Assembly: GCF_910592395.1 (NCBI RefSeq)
Contig: NC_088316.1
Coordinates: 10,724,001 to 10,788,000, forward strand
Length of the DNA stretch: 64,000 bases
Direction: 5' to 3'
Source: Lineus longissimus
Taxonomy: Eukaryota > Nemertea > Pilidiophora > Heteronemertea > Lineidae
The notes under the pieces were generated by a model. That model was not told the origin of the DNA, ran no database searches, and saw only the letters and a program-made list of their open reading frames with translations. This document shows positions 31,363 through 43,419 of the stretch, piece after piece. Every line of letters begins with the position of its first letter. The stretch's first letter is position 1. Made by a program: the position numbers and the translations under genes.

Positions 31363-34300
31363 AGTCCCAATTTTTCAGTAACATAATCATTGTTTCATTC
31401 AAAAATCGTTGTAACTGACAGATTTTTTATCTAAGATTTTTGCTCTCATCAGACAGAATATCCTGTCCTGTTCTTATACATTTCCATTAAAAATATATAA
31501 TATATCAGATAAAAATATATGATATATCAAATATATCAGGCAAAATCAGTGCCATGTTTACTAAATCAAACAAAGCACCACATTTATTAAAGCGTTGGAA
31601 CGAGTACGATTGAGCTCTGTTTGGGGATTTGGAAATGAGAGTCGATTCATAGAATCACACTGGGTGCTGCCATTCTGTGCATTCATACATTTTTATAGGG
31701 GTTCCCCATTCTGAAAACACATTGGCACGAGCAGGAACTGTGTTGTCTCTTCCACATTATTCAGCACGTGGTGAAGGTGAACTGTTGGTGGAATGCAAAA
31801 CACAAACATACAGGGAAAATTGTGACATTGTCAAGTTTGTTGACGAACAAGTGGTATATACATGTACTTGCATTTTGGAGTACAGCTTCCATGCATTTTT
31901 TAGACACGCTGAGATAAGATAAGGTTGTGATGCTAAATTAGCCGGGTTGTTGAGTAATTAATGTTTGTGGATCACTCTGTTGTCATTGCATAGCTGCTAA
32001 TCGTTAATATTTAATTGTTGTATTTACATATTTTTTCCAAGAAGTCATCAAAGCTTTAAGAATTTGGTGCAAAACATTTTCTATTAAATTGCATTAGGTA
32101 TTTTAGAACTTAGATAACTACATATGCTACTGGTATCGTACTTGATACTGAGTGTTACTTGAAAACAGCGATTTCGAATATATAATCTAAAAGATACAAA
32201 AGCCCAGAAGGCTCATCTAAAATTCAAAATCCGAAATCGCTGTTATGCTGAGAAACGTTTAGCCAATCACATAAAATGTAACATTCAGTAAATTTGTTTA
32301 GTTTTCATCAATTTTTAAATGGGGTTTGTGTTAGCCCAGGTCAACCTCTCTGTCAGTTTCCATGCCTCAATCTCGGGTTAAGTGTTGCCACCTCATAATG
32401 ACATACGAGCATGAACCACTCTTCCCCCCACCGAAAGAACAGGAGACTTCTTGAAAAGTATTTACCATTATTGATTATGTGCCGAGGTGCCAGGCCCTTT
32501 TCAATTTCATTGTTACACAACATCTAAATTGGTTTTGTAGTTAGTAAGCTTTCCTCTCATTGGTTAATATTGGATTTAATGTTTTGATATCAAATTTTGG
32601 ATTTTGAATTGCAGATGAGCTTTCTGAGCAATTGTAAAAAGATGTAGTAGTATCTAACACCTTTATACAAGATTCTTTTTAAATCCTAGTGGAATACAGA
32701 AGACATCTGCAGAAAAGGTTTTTGAGACACCCTGTAATACCATAAGGCTGTGGTGCTACATGTAGATTGTTTCGCAGTTCGCGTTACGTAATACTTTTCT
32801 CCTCTTACTTTGAAACAATTGTGTTATTTGTACTGTCCAAGTCACAGTTGACATCCCTATACGTGTTACTGATGTGTCACTTGCACGCAACTTCACATTA
32901 TCTGTAGTGTTTTGACATCACCGCATTGGCGTTGTGTGGATTGTCACTCATTTGGTGTTAGATGGCTGATATTTTACCCAAATTGTGTGAGAGTGAGGTT
33001 TTTAAGTTGACTCGATTACAAATAACCTAATAAAAGGTGATTAAAATTTAGTTTACACTGTCAACAAGCTGTATGAAAAGTCCGACCTGAGCCAGAACAT
33101 AATCTCCATGGACCCATTTTGCATATGTGGTGTGTATTCACGCGTCACCTGCACTCCACTGACATGTCACTTGTGTGCAACTCGGCATGCAAGTGACACA
33201 TAATTTGAGCAAAATTGACTTGAAGCAGAAGGGATGTCATTTGTGATTTGGGCTGTAGCTCTTTGTGTTGTCATTGACATGGTAAATGCTCCGTGTTTTG
33301 AGAAACAGTATGTTGGTAACGAGTGGGTTATTTCGATGAAACTTATTCTTGATAATAGCCGTCCGATGCATAGAGGAAATAAAATTTGTCCTGTGATGAC
33401 TGCCTTTATGCATTGGAAATGTAATTACTGCTAAAGAGATAATCATTATCCAATGCGTAAGGCATAAAGGCAGCAAGTACTGAAGTTACTGCCTTTTCGC
33501 ATTGCATCATTGTGGGCAACAGTGAGTTGCTCCCTTTTCAATGGGGCTTATTTGATAACTGAGTAGAATTGGGCGGAAAGAATATGCTGGGTTTAATGGA
33601 GCATTCCAAGTTGTTTCGGAAATGACCAAAAGATGTCTCTGTCAAAAAGTTACTTCTGCCTGTACGCATTGGATAGTTGAATTATCATATCCTTAATTGG
33701 TGGGATTGAATTTGTGATTTAGTTTAATCTTGATTTTGTCATTAGAGTTGAACCATAAGAAAGCTTTCTTTATAGTGAATACATAGTGTGCTAATATGAC
33801 ATGATTCTTAACTGCTGGACTAAATGGCTGAAATTTGGAAGGATGGTAGGTTTGAGACCATATTTTTGTTGTCTCTGAGGAAGGCTGGCAAAAATCAGCT
33901 CCATTCTTAATGGAAACTGTTGCCCATCCTTATGACTACCTGACATTTGCAGATTTTTTTTTCTCAGTGAGGGTCTATTAGATGTATCTGTACTTAACAG
34001 CCAAGATGAGACGTGTTCATAAAAAAGTCCAGCAGTCGAGATGGCTTGTTTAGATGATGTCATCACTGAAAAAGGGCAGGCGTCTACTTGGACTGTTTGA
34101 TGTCGTGGACACGCATGGTTCCGTTCGTGGTCGGCAAATTGTCCATAATAAAGTCTGACGGCATGATGGCAACATCAATATTGTGAACACGTAGTACACT
34201 TTTTCATTGATTTTGGTATGGTTTGTCATTTTTTGCCATCTCAGTGATGTCAGTACATGAGCCCATGATGTCGTTTCTTTCTTGCCTTGATATATTAAAT

Positions 34301-35535
34301 TCTAAGTCTTCGTAATTTTCAAAATATGCGTATTTTCAATAAATAATTCACTGATAGTTGTTCTATACTTGGTATTGTCTGTTTACTCCCATTTCCTAGG
34401 TATCAACAAACACCTTGTACATTTCATTGATTCTATCACCAGTTGGCCATCAGTTAGATAGTGTCTGTCCACCCAGAGAAACAGTGACAACAAGCAAGTG
34501 GAAGCTACCAAAGGCATTGATGTTTTATATCGCCCGTGGTCATGATGGTCCCCAACCCCAACCCCAACCCCTTGCCCCACAGTTATATTGACACCATTGG
34601 AAGTTATGACGTAATTACTATGTCTTTGGACGTGTTTTTCTCCCTATACAAAAGTTGTAACTGCCATTGGACATTGAATTGAGGTGCTTCAAATGATCAT
34701 ATCATCCTCTGGCAGGTAGGGATTGTGCTTGGACATCTTTAGGGCATCCTCAGATAAGTTGCAGCTGGCATATTCCATCTCATCTCAACCAGTCGTGCCA
34801 CCTGTCCGACTCAGATTTTAAGTGTACTTATGCTGTAGGTAGACTTCCATGTGAAACTCAAAAAGCCCAAATATTTCTCGCCAACTCCTACTACGAAGGG
34901 AGTATATGGCCCCCTGTTGCCAATGGCAACGGAAGTGCCACGCCCACCTTGAAAAACACAAAAATCGTTATTACTCCGCAACTAGAAAAGCTACAACATC
35001 CCAAATTGGTGTCCTGGAGTATTTTTCAACGCAGATTCTGAATCTGCAAACAGAATTTTTCTGTCATTAATATCTTCGGAATTATCTGTCAGTAGCCCTT
35101 TATTTTAGCCCCTTTTTAAACCCTTCAAACCCAATGAGGGTCCAAATATTTTTTTTTCATTTTTGGGGTGTAGATGTCTTTTTGCATAGCCTTTATCATG
35201 TAAAAAAATTGGGAAGGTGTTTTTCCTGGTTTCTGAGATATCGTAATGTATTTCTATATGTTCAGCCTGTATTGTACAATCATGTACATGTACATATATA
35301 CCGGTACTAAATAATATGGTTTCTTTAGATCTTTTTTTTTCAGATAGCAAATGAGAATGTTGATATCAAAAGTGAGTGTTTCTGGAACGCAGTCTGCTGT
35401 TTCATATACTTCATCATTCAGTAGGCCTTAGATCACTTTCACTTTCACTTTTACTGACTGCATGCATATAGTGTGTGATGGGAAAGCCCCAGATTGTGAA
35501 CCTGCAGTAGGTTTTGGTTCCTGAATGTGAGCACA
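31363..35535. other. 4.2 kb without supported genes
   Basis: AT-rich, with short ORFs lacking any signature. Contents seen: ATATATCA-rich tract 31485-31545; a hairpin at 32165-32243; clustered TATGCATTGG/CCAATGCG inversions at 33405-33500 that may be a decayed foldback element; four CCCCAAC units at 34549-34570; CATGTACATGTACATATATA at 35281-35300. 31690-31860 is a 60-codon open stretch (GEGELLVECKTQ) that might be an exon remnant, not supported further. Confidence 0.4.
32165..32243. repeat. Short inverted repeat
   Basis: ACAGCGATTTCG at 32165 and CGAAATCGCTGT ending 32243 are reverse complements around a 55-bp loop. No target duplication evident. Confidence 0.6.
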
Positions 35536-37806
35536 ATGGCTGCTAGCTTTGAGAAGTGTTCTGTTGGAATATATCTTCAAGCGCAAGAAGACTGTCATAA
35601 GCAACATTATAAGCGGAAATCTGACCTCATTCCACTAAAAGACTTAAATGAGGAGGAGAGGGACCTGTTAATTTGGAGAACAGAAATAGGAAATTTTGAC
35701 ATTCAAACTGACACTATCTGCCTGCATCATCATGCTCATTTCCTCTCGAGATTCGAATCAAGGCAAAAGCGTTGCTGCAATCCATTTTCGATTCACAAGA
35801 AAGTTGTGAAATGTATGTTTTTTAACATTTTTGGCAACAAAATATCATAAGGCCAAATATAAAATACCAGTGATTCCGGTTGGAATCCATTGGGAGCAGT
35901 CATTTCGGTAACTTTAAAAAAAAAATGTTTCAATTTCAGCTTCACTGAAGATAGTTAGCAAGGAGTTAGCAGTACAGATGGCAGAGCATGGGATTGTCGT
36001 TAAGCCAGGGGAGAAGTTATGCATCTCGTGTGTGAAAAAAGCTTTAGAATTCGAACAGATTGAGATGGCAGACGAACTGGAGGAACCTTCAGAACTTGAA
36101 AGAAGTGAATATCAGCCAGATCCAGAGATACTAGTAGACGATTTGAATGAGAAATTCATGAGTCTTGGGTGCACCCCTCTGAATGTGCACAGAAAAGGAC
36201 ATTTGAGAGAGCGGGCCACCTATGCAAAGCGCAAGTTGGGCAATTTGACAGCAAAGGTTCAATATACTGTTGCAAGTGCATTACAAATTCCAGCTGAAAA
36301 ATTGCATGAAGAGTCTACTGCATGTTCTGATATAGCCTCATTAGTCAGTGATCTTAAAAACAAGTGTGTTAGTGCAACTCGGAGGGAGAAAATTCGGTTA
36401 CTTACTTTAGCGCCAACTAGTTGGTCCATAGATAAAACTGCGAAGGAATTTGGGGTTACGAGATATATAGTTAAAAAAGGTCGTGAACTGAAGAAGGTGT
36501 CTGGTATTTTGGCGGACCCACCAAACAAACGTGGGAAGCCAATTTCTACAGAGGTCATAGATTTGGTGAAGGCAATCTACGAGGATGACGAGTTCTCCAG
36601 AATGTGTCCGGGAAAGAACGATTTTGTGATTACGAGAGAGGCAAATGGGGAAAAGGTTCATCACCAGAAACGGTTGTTGCTCATCAATCTCAGGGAACTT
36701 TATCTTGAGTTCAAAAGCCGTCATCCAGTTGATATTGGGTTCTCTTCATTTTGTGCGCTTAGGCCGAAGTGGTGTGTTACGGTTGAAGCAAAGGGGATGC
36801 ACTCAGTCTGTGTGTGTGAGATTCATCAAAATTTAAAACTGAAGGTGGCGGTTCTTCCTAAATCAGTTGACTACAAAGAGTTGCTTTCCTTGTTAGTATG
36901 TTCTTTAGATTCAAGGGACTGCATGATACACAGATGCGAAAACTGTCCTGATAAGGCTAAGCTACGAGAATACTTGGAGGTTATGTTTGATGACGCTGAC
37001 ATGGATAATGAGGATCAAGTACACTTTAAGCAGTGGACACATGGTGGACAATCCAAGCTGATTGATGTGTCTGAATCAGTGGAAGATTTCATTCAGACTC
37101 TAGTTGAATCAGCTCAAAATGCAACAAGGCATCACTACACTGCGAAAGCACAAGCCTCTTATCTTAGGAGTCTTAAGGAGAAGCTCCACGTGGGAGAAGT
37201 TATAATTCTATTGGACTATGCGGAAAACTTTTCATTCATTTGCCAAGATGCAATTCAGGGATTTCACTGGGAGACGTCTCAGGCAACATTACACCCCTTT
37301 GTTGCGTACTTTCGACAGGAGGCCAACGAGTCATTGATCACAGAGACCACAATGCTCTAGCAGTGAACAAATTTATTAGTGTTATCATGGACTTACTAAA
37401 AGACACGATTCCAACAGTCACTCACGTCCACTATTTTAGTGACGGAGCCTCATCACAGTACAAGAATTGTAAAAATTTCATAAACCTGTGTTTTCATAAA
37501 GATGACTTTGGAGTGACAGCAGAATGAAATTTCTTTGGAACCAGTCACGGGGAAAGTCCATGCGACGGTATCGGAGGTACTGTGAAAAGGCTAGTCTCAC
37601 GCGCGAGTCTGCAAGCAACTGAGCATGGCCACATCCTTGATCCGTTGACCCTTTTTAAGTGGGCTGATGAAAACATAGCAGGGATAAAAATGTTGTATGT
37701 TTCAAAGAAGGATATTGCAGCACATGGACTGTTGCTGGAGACAAGGATGACATCAGCTAAAACTTTGGGGGGGGGGCACAGTCTTTGTCTTGTGCAGAGC
37801 ATGTAG
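35536..37806 (+). pseudogene. Two-exon gene of an uncharacterised invertebrate family with SHGKSPCDG motif, broken
   Basis: ATG 35536; exon 1 to 35812 carries CLHHHAHFLSRFESRQKRCC and a basic end. Intron 35813-35939 (GTATGT...TTTCAATTTCAG) is 127 bp. Exon 2 from 35940 has GIVVKPGEKLCISCVKKAL, a helix-turn-helix-like stretch (WSIDKTAKEFGVTRYIVKKG), FSSFCALRPKWCV, HSVCVCEIHQN, CENCPDKAKL, then IILLDYAENFSFICQDAIQG and FHWETSQATLHPFVAY. The frame shifts near 37325; the continuing frame gives YFSDGASSQYKNCKNFINLC, then TGA at 37525-37527 where relatives have Trp, then FGTSHGKSPCDGIGGTVKR and ends at 37806 beyond a G run. Acidic residues in LLDYAENF, FSDGASSQYKN and AE(W)NFF suggest a nuclease/transposase-type fold, but that is inference. 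Relatives occur in many copies in cnidarians and other invertebrates (from memory). Confidence 0.65.
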
Positions 37807-38717
37807 ATGCTTTTTCACATGTACAAGGGTGTGAGTAGTGGCTATGGGGTATAAACAAAAGTGGGGTATTTCGGTAAATATATAAAAGTATATCATATAA
37901 CCCCATACTTAGGTTTTTGAAAATTGCCTCATTACATTGGTTTCATATGGATGCCCCATATCTGGCATATCCATGTATATATACGCATATTATCATTATC
38001 ATTTATTAAAGAGTCATCCATATGTATACAATGGCCAGCCATATCTGGCTTACAAGACACAATACTATTTAAGTTTTGTTCAGGGGCTGCCGCTATATTG
38101 TTGTTTCCTTGCTATTGACGAAGATTATATCTCGTAGTCACACATAACGGCGCCTATACCTTTGAGATTGGTTTTTGGATTAGCCAATGATAATGAGCAT
38201 AGCTGACAAAAATACGGTTGATGTATCATTTACAGTGGTTATGAGAACATATGCAAGTTCTTTTATTTCTGATTTTATCAATGCTTATTGAAAGAGTTCT
38301 CTTAATGATTACTTCAAATTTTATAACTAATCGCCACAATATGCCTACACCAAAATACACTGTAAAAAAAAGTAAAAACTATGTACACAGATAAAATTAT
38401 AGAGTTTATTACTCAAATTTGATTAATTACATGTAGCAATTAACATACTGCTAATCAATGCTGATTGATATGATTTCCCTTATGATTGCTTTGATCAGGT
38501 GGAAATGGATTTCCATAAGCCCAATTATCAACTAATTATTATTATTATTTCTTAATTATCTGAGTCAGAAAAATTGATTCCTTTGAAAGGGTTGCTTTTG
38601 GTCTTTTGTATGGTTTCCAACAGCTTGGTGGTAGGCTTAATTATCCCAAGCTAAATGTGCAAATGAACTTGTACAAAACCTCAGCCTTAAAGTTAGGACA
38701 TCATAACAAATTCTGGC
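37807..38717. other. Gene-free AT-rich interval
   Basis: No coding signature. 37950-38060 has GCCCCATATCTGGCATAT-like boxes that resemble 6940-6965 and 7095-7115, so a shared decayed repeat is likely. Confidence 0.4.
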
Positions 38718-39085
38718 ATGATGGAGCTCATCACAAATAATCGAGGAGGTCAAAAGCTATGTTTCAACGGTTTTATGTATAATAAACACAGATCAACTAA
38801 TACAACATTGAATTGGAGATGTGTCAAGCATAACTTTGATTGCAAGAGGAGGTTGAGATCAACCCTGGCATTAGAAAATCTTGTTCTCCAATCTGAACAC
38901 AACCATGATCCAGACCAAAAGAATGTTGATGTAACGAAGGCGAGGGCTACAATGAAGAGGATGGCTGCAGAATCGGATAGTAAGCCAGGACAGATCCTCG
39001 CCAGGGTAACAGCAACAGTCTCACACAACGCCCAAGGATTCATCCAAGCACCAGACATCTGTAAACGAACCATCCGAAAATTTCG
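38718..39085 (+). pseudogene. FLYWCH zinc-finger fragment
   Basis: ATG 38718 or an upstream acceptor opens a FLYWCH-type finger: RGGQKLCFNGFMYNKHRS, TTLNWRCVKHNFDCKRRL and SEHNHDPD, giving the F/Y...WRC...C...H-x-H pattern. The helical segment after it (ATMKRMAAESDSKPGQIL, ICKRTIRKFRS) is the one that normally links FLYWCH to a MULE-type transposase or to an uncharacterised partner. Recognisable sequence stops at about 39085, where a repeat begins, and the remaining frame to 39266 is repeat-derived. It is therefore a 3'-truncated copy. Confidence 0.7.
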
Positions 39086-39109
39086 CTCGGTGCCACCTAG
39101 TGGCCAAAC

Positions 39110-39313
39110 CGCTCATCCTGCCGGACCCACATTTGGTCTATTCAGGAGTCCTGAAGGGTCTCAACGCCTCAGAGGGAAAATCTATCGCCTATCCGCCATA
39201 GTTTTGTGCCTGTTTAACGGACAGACAGACAGACCCTCGGACGGACTGACAGACGGACGCCACTGAGCAGCTTGTTTGACAAGCTCAGCTGACTTTGTCA
39301 GCTGAGCTAAAAA
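39110..39313 (-). mobile_element. End of a TTTTTAGCTCA-type repeat element
   Basis: On the minus strand it begins TTTTTAGCTCAGCTGAC and the hairpin GTCAGCTGAGC, then a GTCTGTC/GTCCGTC microsatellite (39220-39260). Copies of the same start occur at 45548 (minus) and, with CACC in place of CAGC, at 47167 (plus). Confidence 0.5.
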
Positions 39314-39539
39314 GGAAAAGATGAAAAATAAAAATATTTTTGGCTGTCCTTGACCGGGGTTTGAACTCACGACCTTTGGATTGCCACAATACGAGGAAAA
39401 ACCCACAAAACATGCAATTTCGGCCATATTTGAATTCCGATCTCGCTGAAACTTGGCATACAAATAGTGGCTTCTTAGATGCATCATTACACAAAATTAA
39501 AACTCTTTACATTGAACAACGACAAAACGTACCAAGAAC

Positions 39540-40517
39540 GGTAAAGTTTTCAACTTTGACCTCTGTGAACTTGAAAGGTGGGTCAAATCAAAAACCCGTA
39601 AGATATGTGATGTATCCTTGCTGGGAGTACCTACCATGATACTTTTATCAAAAACAAATCAGTAATAAGCGAGAAATCACACTTTTTGAGTTTTGAGTTT
39701 GGGCCCCCTGGTGGCCAAGTCAATAATCAGACCGAACCAAAATTCAGTGTAAAAGGTCAACTGACCTAGGGGGTCATTTGTTCAAAGTTTCAAGTTCATA
39801 ACTGTTGCGGTTGAGAAACGTGCCATAGTTCACTCAAACAGCAAATTTACGCCATTTGACCTCTACGACCTTAAAAAGTAAGTCAAATCCGAAAAATCGT
39901 GCAACATCTGAGGTAACCTTGCTAGGGGTCCCTGCCATAAAAATTTCATCAAAAACAATTTGCTAATAAGCAGGCTATTGCACTTCTTACTTTTTCTGTT
40001 TTGGCCCCCTGGTGGCAAAGTCAAGAATCAGATCAGGCTGAAATTCAGCACCAGAGGTTATCTGATATAGGGGGTTATATGTACCAAGTTTCAAGCTCAT
40101 AGCTTTGGTGGTTGAGAAACGTGCCATAGTTACACTCAAACGGCCAATTCACGCCATTTGACCTCTGCGACCTTGAAAAGTAGATCAAATTAAAAACCCG
40201 TAAGATATATGATGTATCCTTGCTATGAGTACCTACCACAAAAGTTTTATCGAAAACAAGTCACTAATAAGCGAGATATCACACTTTTTAGATATCCACA
40301 TTTGGCCCCCTGGTGGCCAAGTAGAAAATCAGATCGGACAGAAATTTAGTTTCACGGGTCATCTGACCTAGGGGGTCATGTGTACAAAGTTTTAAGTTCA
40401 TAGGCCTAGCGGTTAAAAAACGTGCCACTGTTTTTGAACTAGGATACGACGGACGACGACGACGACGGACGACGGACACTGCGGTATCGTATAGACTCCC
40501 CTACGGTGAGCCAAAAA
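39540..40517 (-). repeat. AGGTCA-family element, three internal units
   Basis: On the minus strand it starts near 40517 with TTTTTGGCTCACCGTAGGGG and a GTCCGTCGTCC microsatellite (40447-40480). It then has three ~300-bp units, each with a GGCCACCAGGGGGCC box (about 40310, 40008, 39704), a GGATGTATCATATATCTTAC-like box and AAGGTCGCAGAGGTCAAA or variant (about 40155, 39856, 39560). It is the same family as 7690-10450 and 47167-48160. Confidence 0.75.
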
Positions 40518-41165
40518 TCGTCTTTATTTCAAAGGGCGAGTAAAGAATCTTCTGTGCCTCCTGCCTCTATCAGAAGGCCTACTTCCGATGAAGAGGAACA
40601 GATTGAATATGATGATAAAGAAGAAGGCACAGACAGGGACGATAATGATGATGAGAGTGGGACTGCCAAAGGTAATAAGGTTGAACAAAATAAACTACAG
40701 TACCGGTACTACCTAGACAACTGTTCAAATTAGTGATATTCGATTGCACGCAACGGCTTGAGGCCTACTTATAGCCTAATAATAGTCCCGACTAGTCTGA
40801 CAACAAGACGTAGGCCTACTGTTTACTACATTACTACTCATGTCTTCATTTCAGACGCAGAGTTTATGCCAACTGAAACAACCCCAGCGGGCCCCAGTAA
40901 GGAGAAACCACGTCCAAACTCCAAACATTCAGAAGGGTTTAATCAAAAGTGGTTCATTACCAACCCTAGCCTAAAAGATTGGTTAGTTCACCAACGCAGT
41001 GCTGAAGGCAGTAGTAATAGAGACCTTTGGCAGGACGTTTTACGTGAATGTCCCGGTCGTTTATGCGTACTTCGTCGACGCTTTGTGTGTGTCTCAACAA
41101 CTTTTGTTCGCGTTATAGGCCCCTGCAAGGGCATAAGTTTAGGTGCGCGGGGGTTTTGCATGTAA
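40506..41165 (+). pseudogene. Two-exon acidic gene fragment
   Basis: Exon 1 is open to 40671 and encodes an acidic patch (SDEEEQIEYDDKEEGTDRDD) ending AAAG|GTAATA. An acceptor at 40852-40854 (TGTCTTCATTTCAG) joins in phase to exon 2: AEFMPTETTPAGPSKEK, then FNQKWFITNPSLKDWLVHQR. Coding signal fades after about 41040 and the frame stops at 41163-41165. Exon 1 overlaps the end of a repeat, so its start is unknown. The W-F...L-K-D-W-L pattern recalls fingers at the start of transposon-linked proteins; not conclusive. Confidence 0.4.
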
Positions 41166-41771
41166 CTAAAGCCTACTTTTCCAATGGCTGGTATCGTATG
41201 TAATAATCACAGTTTGGCATGAGAGAAACAGAGGCCGTACGTGAGCCTATTGCGTATTAGGTCATCACTTTTTGTATAAATGCGGGTGTTTCGGGCCTGT
41301 GGTGGCATACTCGCGGAGCTTCTGCAACGTGCGGAAAGGTAAGTATTCGTTTGTCCAAAACGTGTTGGACTTCCTCGATTTTCGATTTGTCTCGATTCGA
41401 TTCTCGATTTTTTGCAAACTATTCCAACAATATTCGTGTATATGTAGTAGCATACACAATGGTACTATAGTATACATATATGGAATTTGGCGCTGGGTTA
41501 CTAGTTTTCGAGAGCTTTCAAGGTATTTTTCAATGAACACTGAGGATTTATGAACAGGAAAGGGGTAGGAAAAGGAACAAAACCAAATTTGTATCTGTTG
41601 ATCAGTGCACCACTGAGACCTTTTCGGCGGTGACCATGGTTTGACACCCAAGGCGCGTTTAAAGTCTGTGCCCTAGAAAAGCGGTCGGTATGGCTTGATT
41701 CTGATCATGCATCCCTCAACTATTATACATTTTCCATAATATTTTGTTAAATTTCGTTATGCTTGCAGAAA
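41166..41771. other. Gene-free interval upstream of the SANT-like exon
   Basis: No supported features except a splice-acceptor-like end, TTTCGTTATGCTTGCAG, finishing at 41768. Confidence 0.35.
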
Positions 41772-42011
41772 ATGGACGAGAAAAAGAAGATTATTCATTT
41801 CATCCCGGCCACAGACATTTTGCTGCTCAGGGAGGTGCTTGCAACCAACCCATTCGAGTCGGTCGGGTTATGGGACAAAGTTGCTGAAAATGTCAACACA
41901 GCACTGGTCAAAACGGGGAGTAGTGCCTCTGTCACTGCGAGAACGGTTCGTGAGAGGGCTCAGCGGCTCATGCAGAAGCACCGGGCAAACGAAATGAAAT
42001 CACTTAGAAAG
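41772..42011 (+). CDS. Myb/SANT-like coding exon
   Basis: ATG 41772 follows an acceptor (ends 41768) and the exon closes with AGAAA|GTAAGT at 42011-42012, so both borders are canonical. It encodes about 80 residues: FIPATDILLLREVLATNPF, GLWDKVAENVNTAL, VTARTVRERAQRLMQKHRAN. The D-(I/L)-LLLREVL...W...VTARTVRER pattern is the N-terminal DNA-binding-like domain of a repeated invertebrate gene family. The next exon is not identifiable with confidence. Confidence 0.55.
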
Positions 42012-42044
42012 TAAGTCATCATGTTAGCCCTTTCCAGCAATTAG

Positions 42045-42386
42045 TTGTGTGCACTCCAAGAGCTTAACTGGGAAGTAAAGTCGGCTGGTGGCGGTGTGGT
42101 TAATTTCATGGAGACTTGTTCTGTGAAAAAGAACTCTTATTGCTGGCCTCCGTCCCCAGGCATAGACAATGATGTACAAAGTAAATTTGTTGTTCACTGG
42201 GGATTTGAAATGAACTCGCCTAATGGAAAACTCTGGAGTGTGGACAATCCAAAGGAACTTGGTCGTGTCTTTTCTACCTTCATTCAGGCTATCAATGGGG
42301 AAAACTGTCTCCACATTGTGAAGGCAGTCATGACCAGATGGCTCAACCACTTCAGCCACAGTAAAAACACATTGATTGTTGAATGA
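42045..42386 (+). other. Open reading stretch of unknown identity
   Basis: 113 codons without a recognisable domain, including KNSYCWPPSPGIDND and GKLWSVDNPKELGRVF. Composition looks protein-like and the ORF lies just after the SANT exon donor, inside what would be its intron. It may be a gene fragment. ORF end at 42386. Confidence 0.25.
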
Positions 42387-42813
42387 TTTATTCACTTGTC
42401 TTCACTCACCGACTGGGGCTTTCCCTTAGGAAAGTGACACTAGGTGACACCTCAAGGCATTGTACTCTGCAGCCACCAGTGCATCATCAGGCGCAGATCC
42501 AAGAGGGGCCGGGGGCCAACCCAGCCCGGCCCCTTTTTTCAACGACAATCAAAAAAATAAAAGAGTCCCTAATAAAAAAACCTACTTCAGACATTGAATT
42601 ATTGGTGAACATGAGAGCATCTAGTTTCCAAAATTTCCTGGGGGAGGCCCCCCCCCCCAGACCCCCACCGTGGCTCGCGCCGAATCGCACTGATCAGGCT
42701 TTGCCCTCCCATGCCCAAAATAGGATAAAAAGAACTAGGTGTATTGCTCTTCATGCAATGGAGTGGCCTGCATGCAGTTGCCCGCGATATAAAGCAAAGC
42801 TTGAACATTTCTA

Positions 42814-43419
42814 TTGAGGATGACGACGCCCTTATCCATCCCCCATTCATTTGTTGTTGAATGTTGTCGCTTGAAACTGGGTCGATGGTGCAAGAACATT
42901 AACAGAAAGCACCCTGGTATCATGAATATAGAGGTTAGGGACTTTTCTGCGCATTCTGATTCGTGTGTGATATGCGTAGGTGATCAGGGAGATTTAGATC
43001 TAACATTGTTAGATGTATGCGAAGAGACTGCCAGAAGCTGTTGTTTTCCTTTGGAGAGAACAGGAGAATGTGTGACTGTTTTCATTTTTGATAGAGAAAA
43101 GACTGCACTTGAAAAGAAACTTTCTGTTCATGCCGATCGATCATGGACATTGTTTGTAAATGGCAAGACAGTGAATCCGACAACCATTGAGTTAGGTGAT
43201 GAACTCTCTGTTGATCAGTGCAGGAGCCTTCTCATGGACTTGAAAAGGGGTAAAATCCGAATTTGTGTAGGAAATTCAGGATTTTCGGATTTGTGTCGAG
43301 CAAAAAACAACAATGGTGCTGCCATTTTTTTCAGAGACAATGGATCTGTGATCGCCCAAGAGGATTTCCAGACGGGGCATGTTCATCATCGTGGATGTGA
43401 TCTTCTTGTAAAAGATTGA
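42814..43419 (+). CDS. Hypothetical protein of 201 codons
   Basis: ATG 42814 (or the Met at 42820), TGA 43417-43419. Cys-containing N-terminus (VVECCRLKLGRWCKNINRKH), then a beta-rich body: HSDSCVICVGDQGDLDLTLL, SWTLFVNGKTVNPTTIELGD, RIFVGNSGF-like (actual IRICVGNSGFSDLC), and VHHRGCDLLVKD at the end. No family recognised. It is uninterrupted and well above chance length, so a real or recently lost gene or terminal exon is likely. Confidence 0.4.
   Translation: MRMTTPLSIPHSFVVECCRLKLGRWCKNINRKHPGIMNIEVRDFSAHSDSCVICVGDQGDLDLTLLDVCEETARSCCFPLERTGECVTVFIFDREKTALEKKLSVHADRSWTLFVNGKTVNPTTIELGDELSVDQCRSLLMDLKRGKIRICVGNSGFSDLCRAKNNNGAAIFFRDNGSVIAQEDFQTGHVHHRGCDLLVKD

Noticed and set aside
33791-34066. 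91-codon minus-strand ORF
   Set aside because: No recognisable motif, no splice context; chance length in 4 kb of noncoding DNA.
34549-34570. CCCCAAC repeats resembling telomeric sequence
   Set aside because: Only about three to four units in unique surroundings; an ordinary short microsatellite.
39290-39310. TGAC-TTT-GTCA hairpin like the Polinton modules (also at 45527)
   Set aside because: It is part of a longer palindrome (CAGCTGAC...GTCAGCTG) at the start of another repeat family and has no second hairpin or spacer.
39345-39385. tRNA-like B box (GAGTTCAAACCCCGG on the minus strand)
   Set aside because: No convincing A box at the right distance and no tRNA fold; could be a SINE remnant but not supported.
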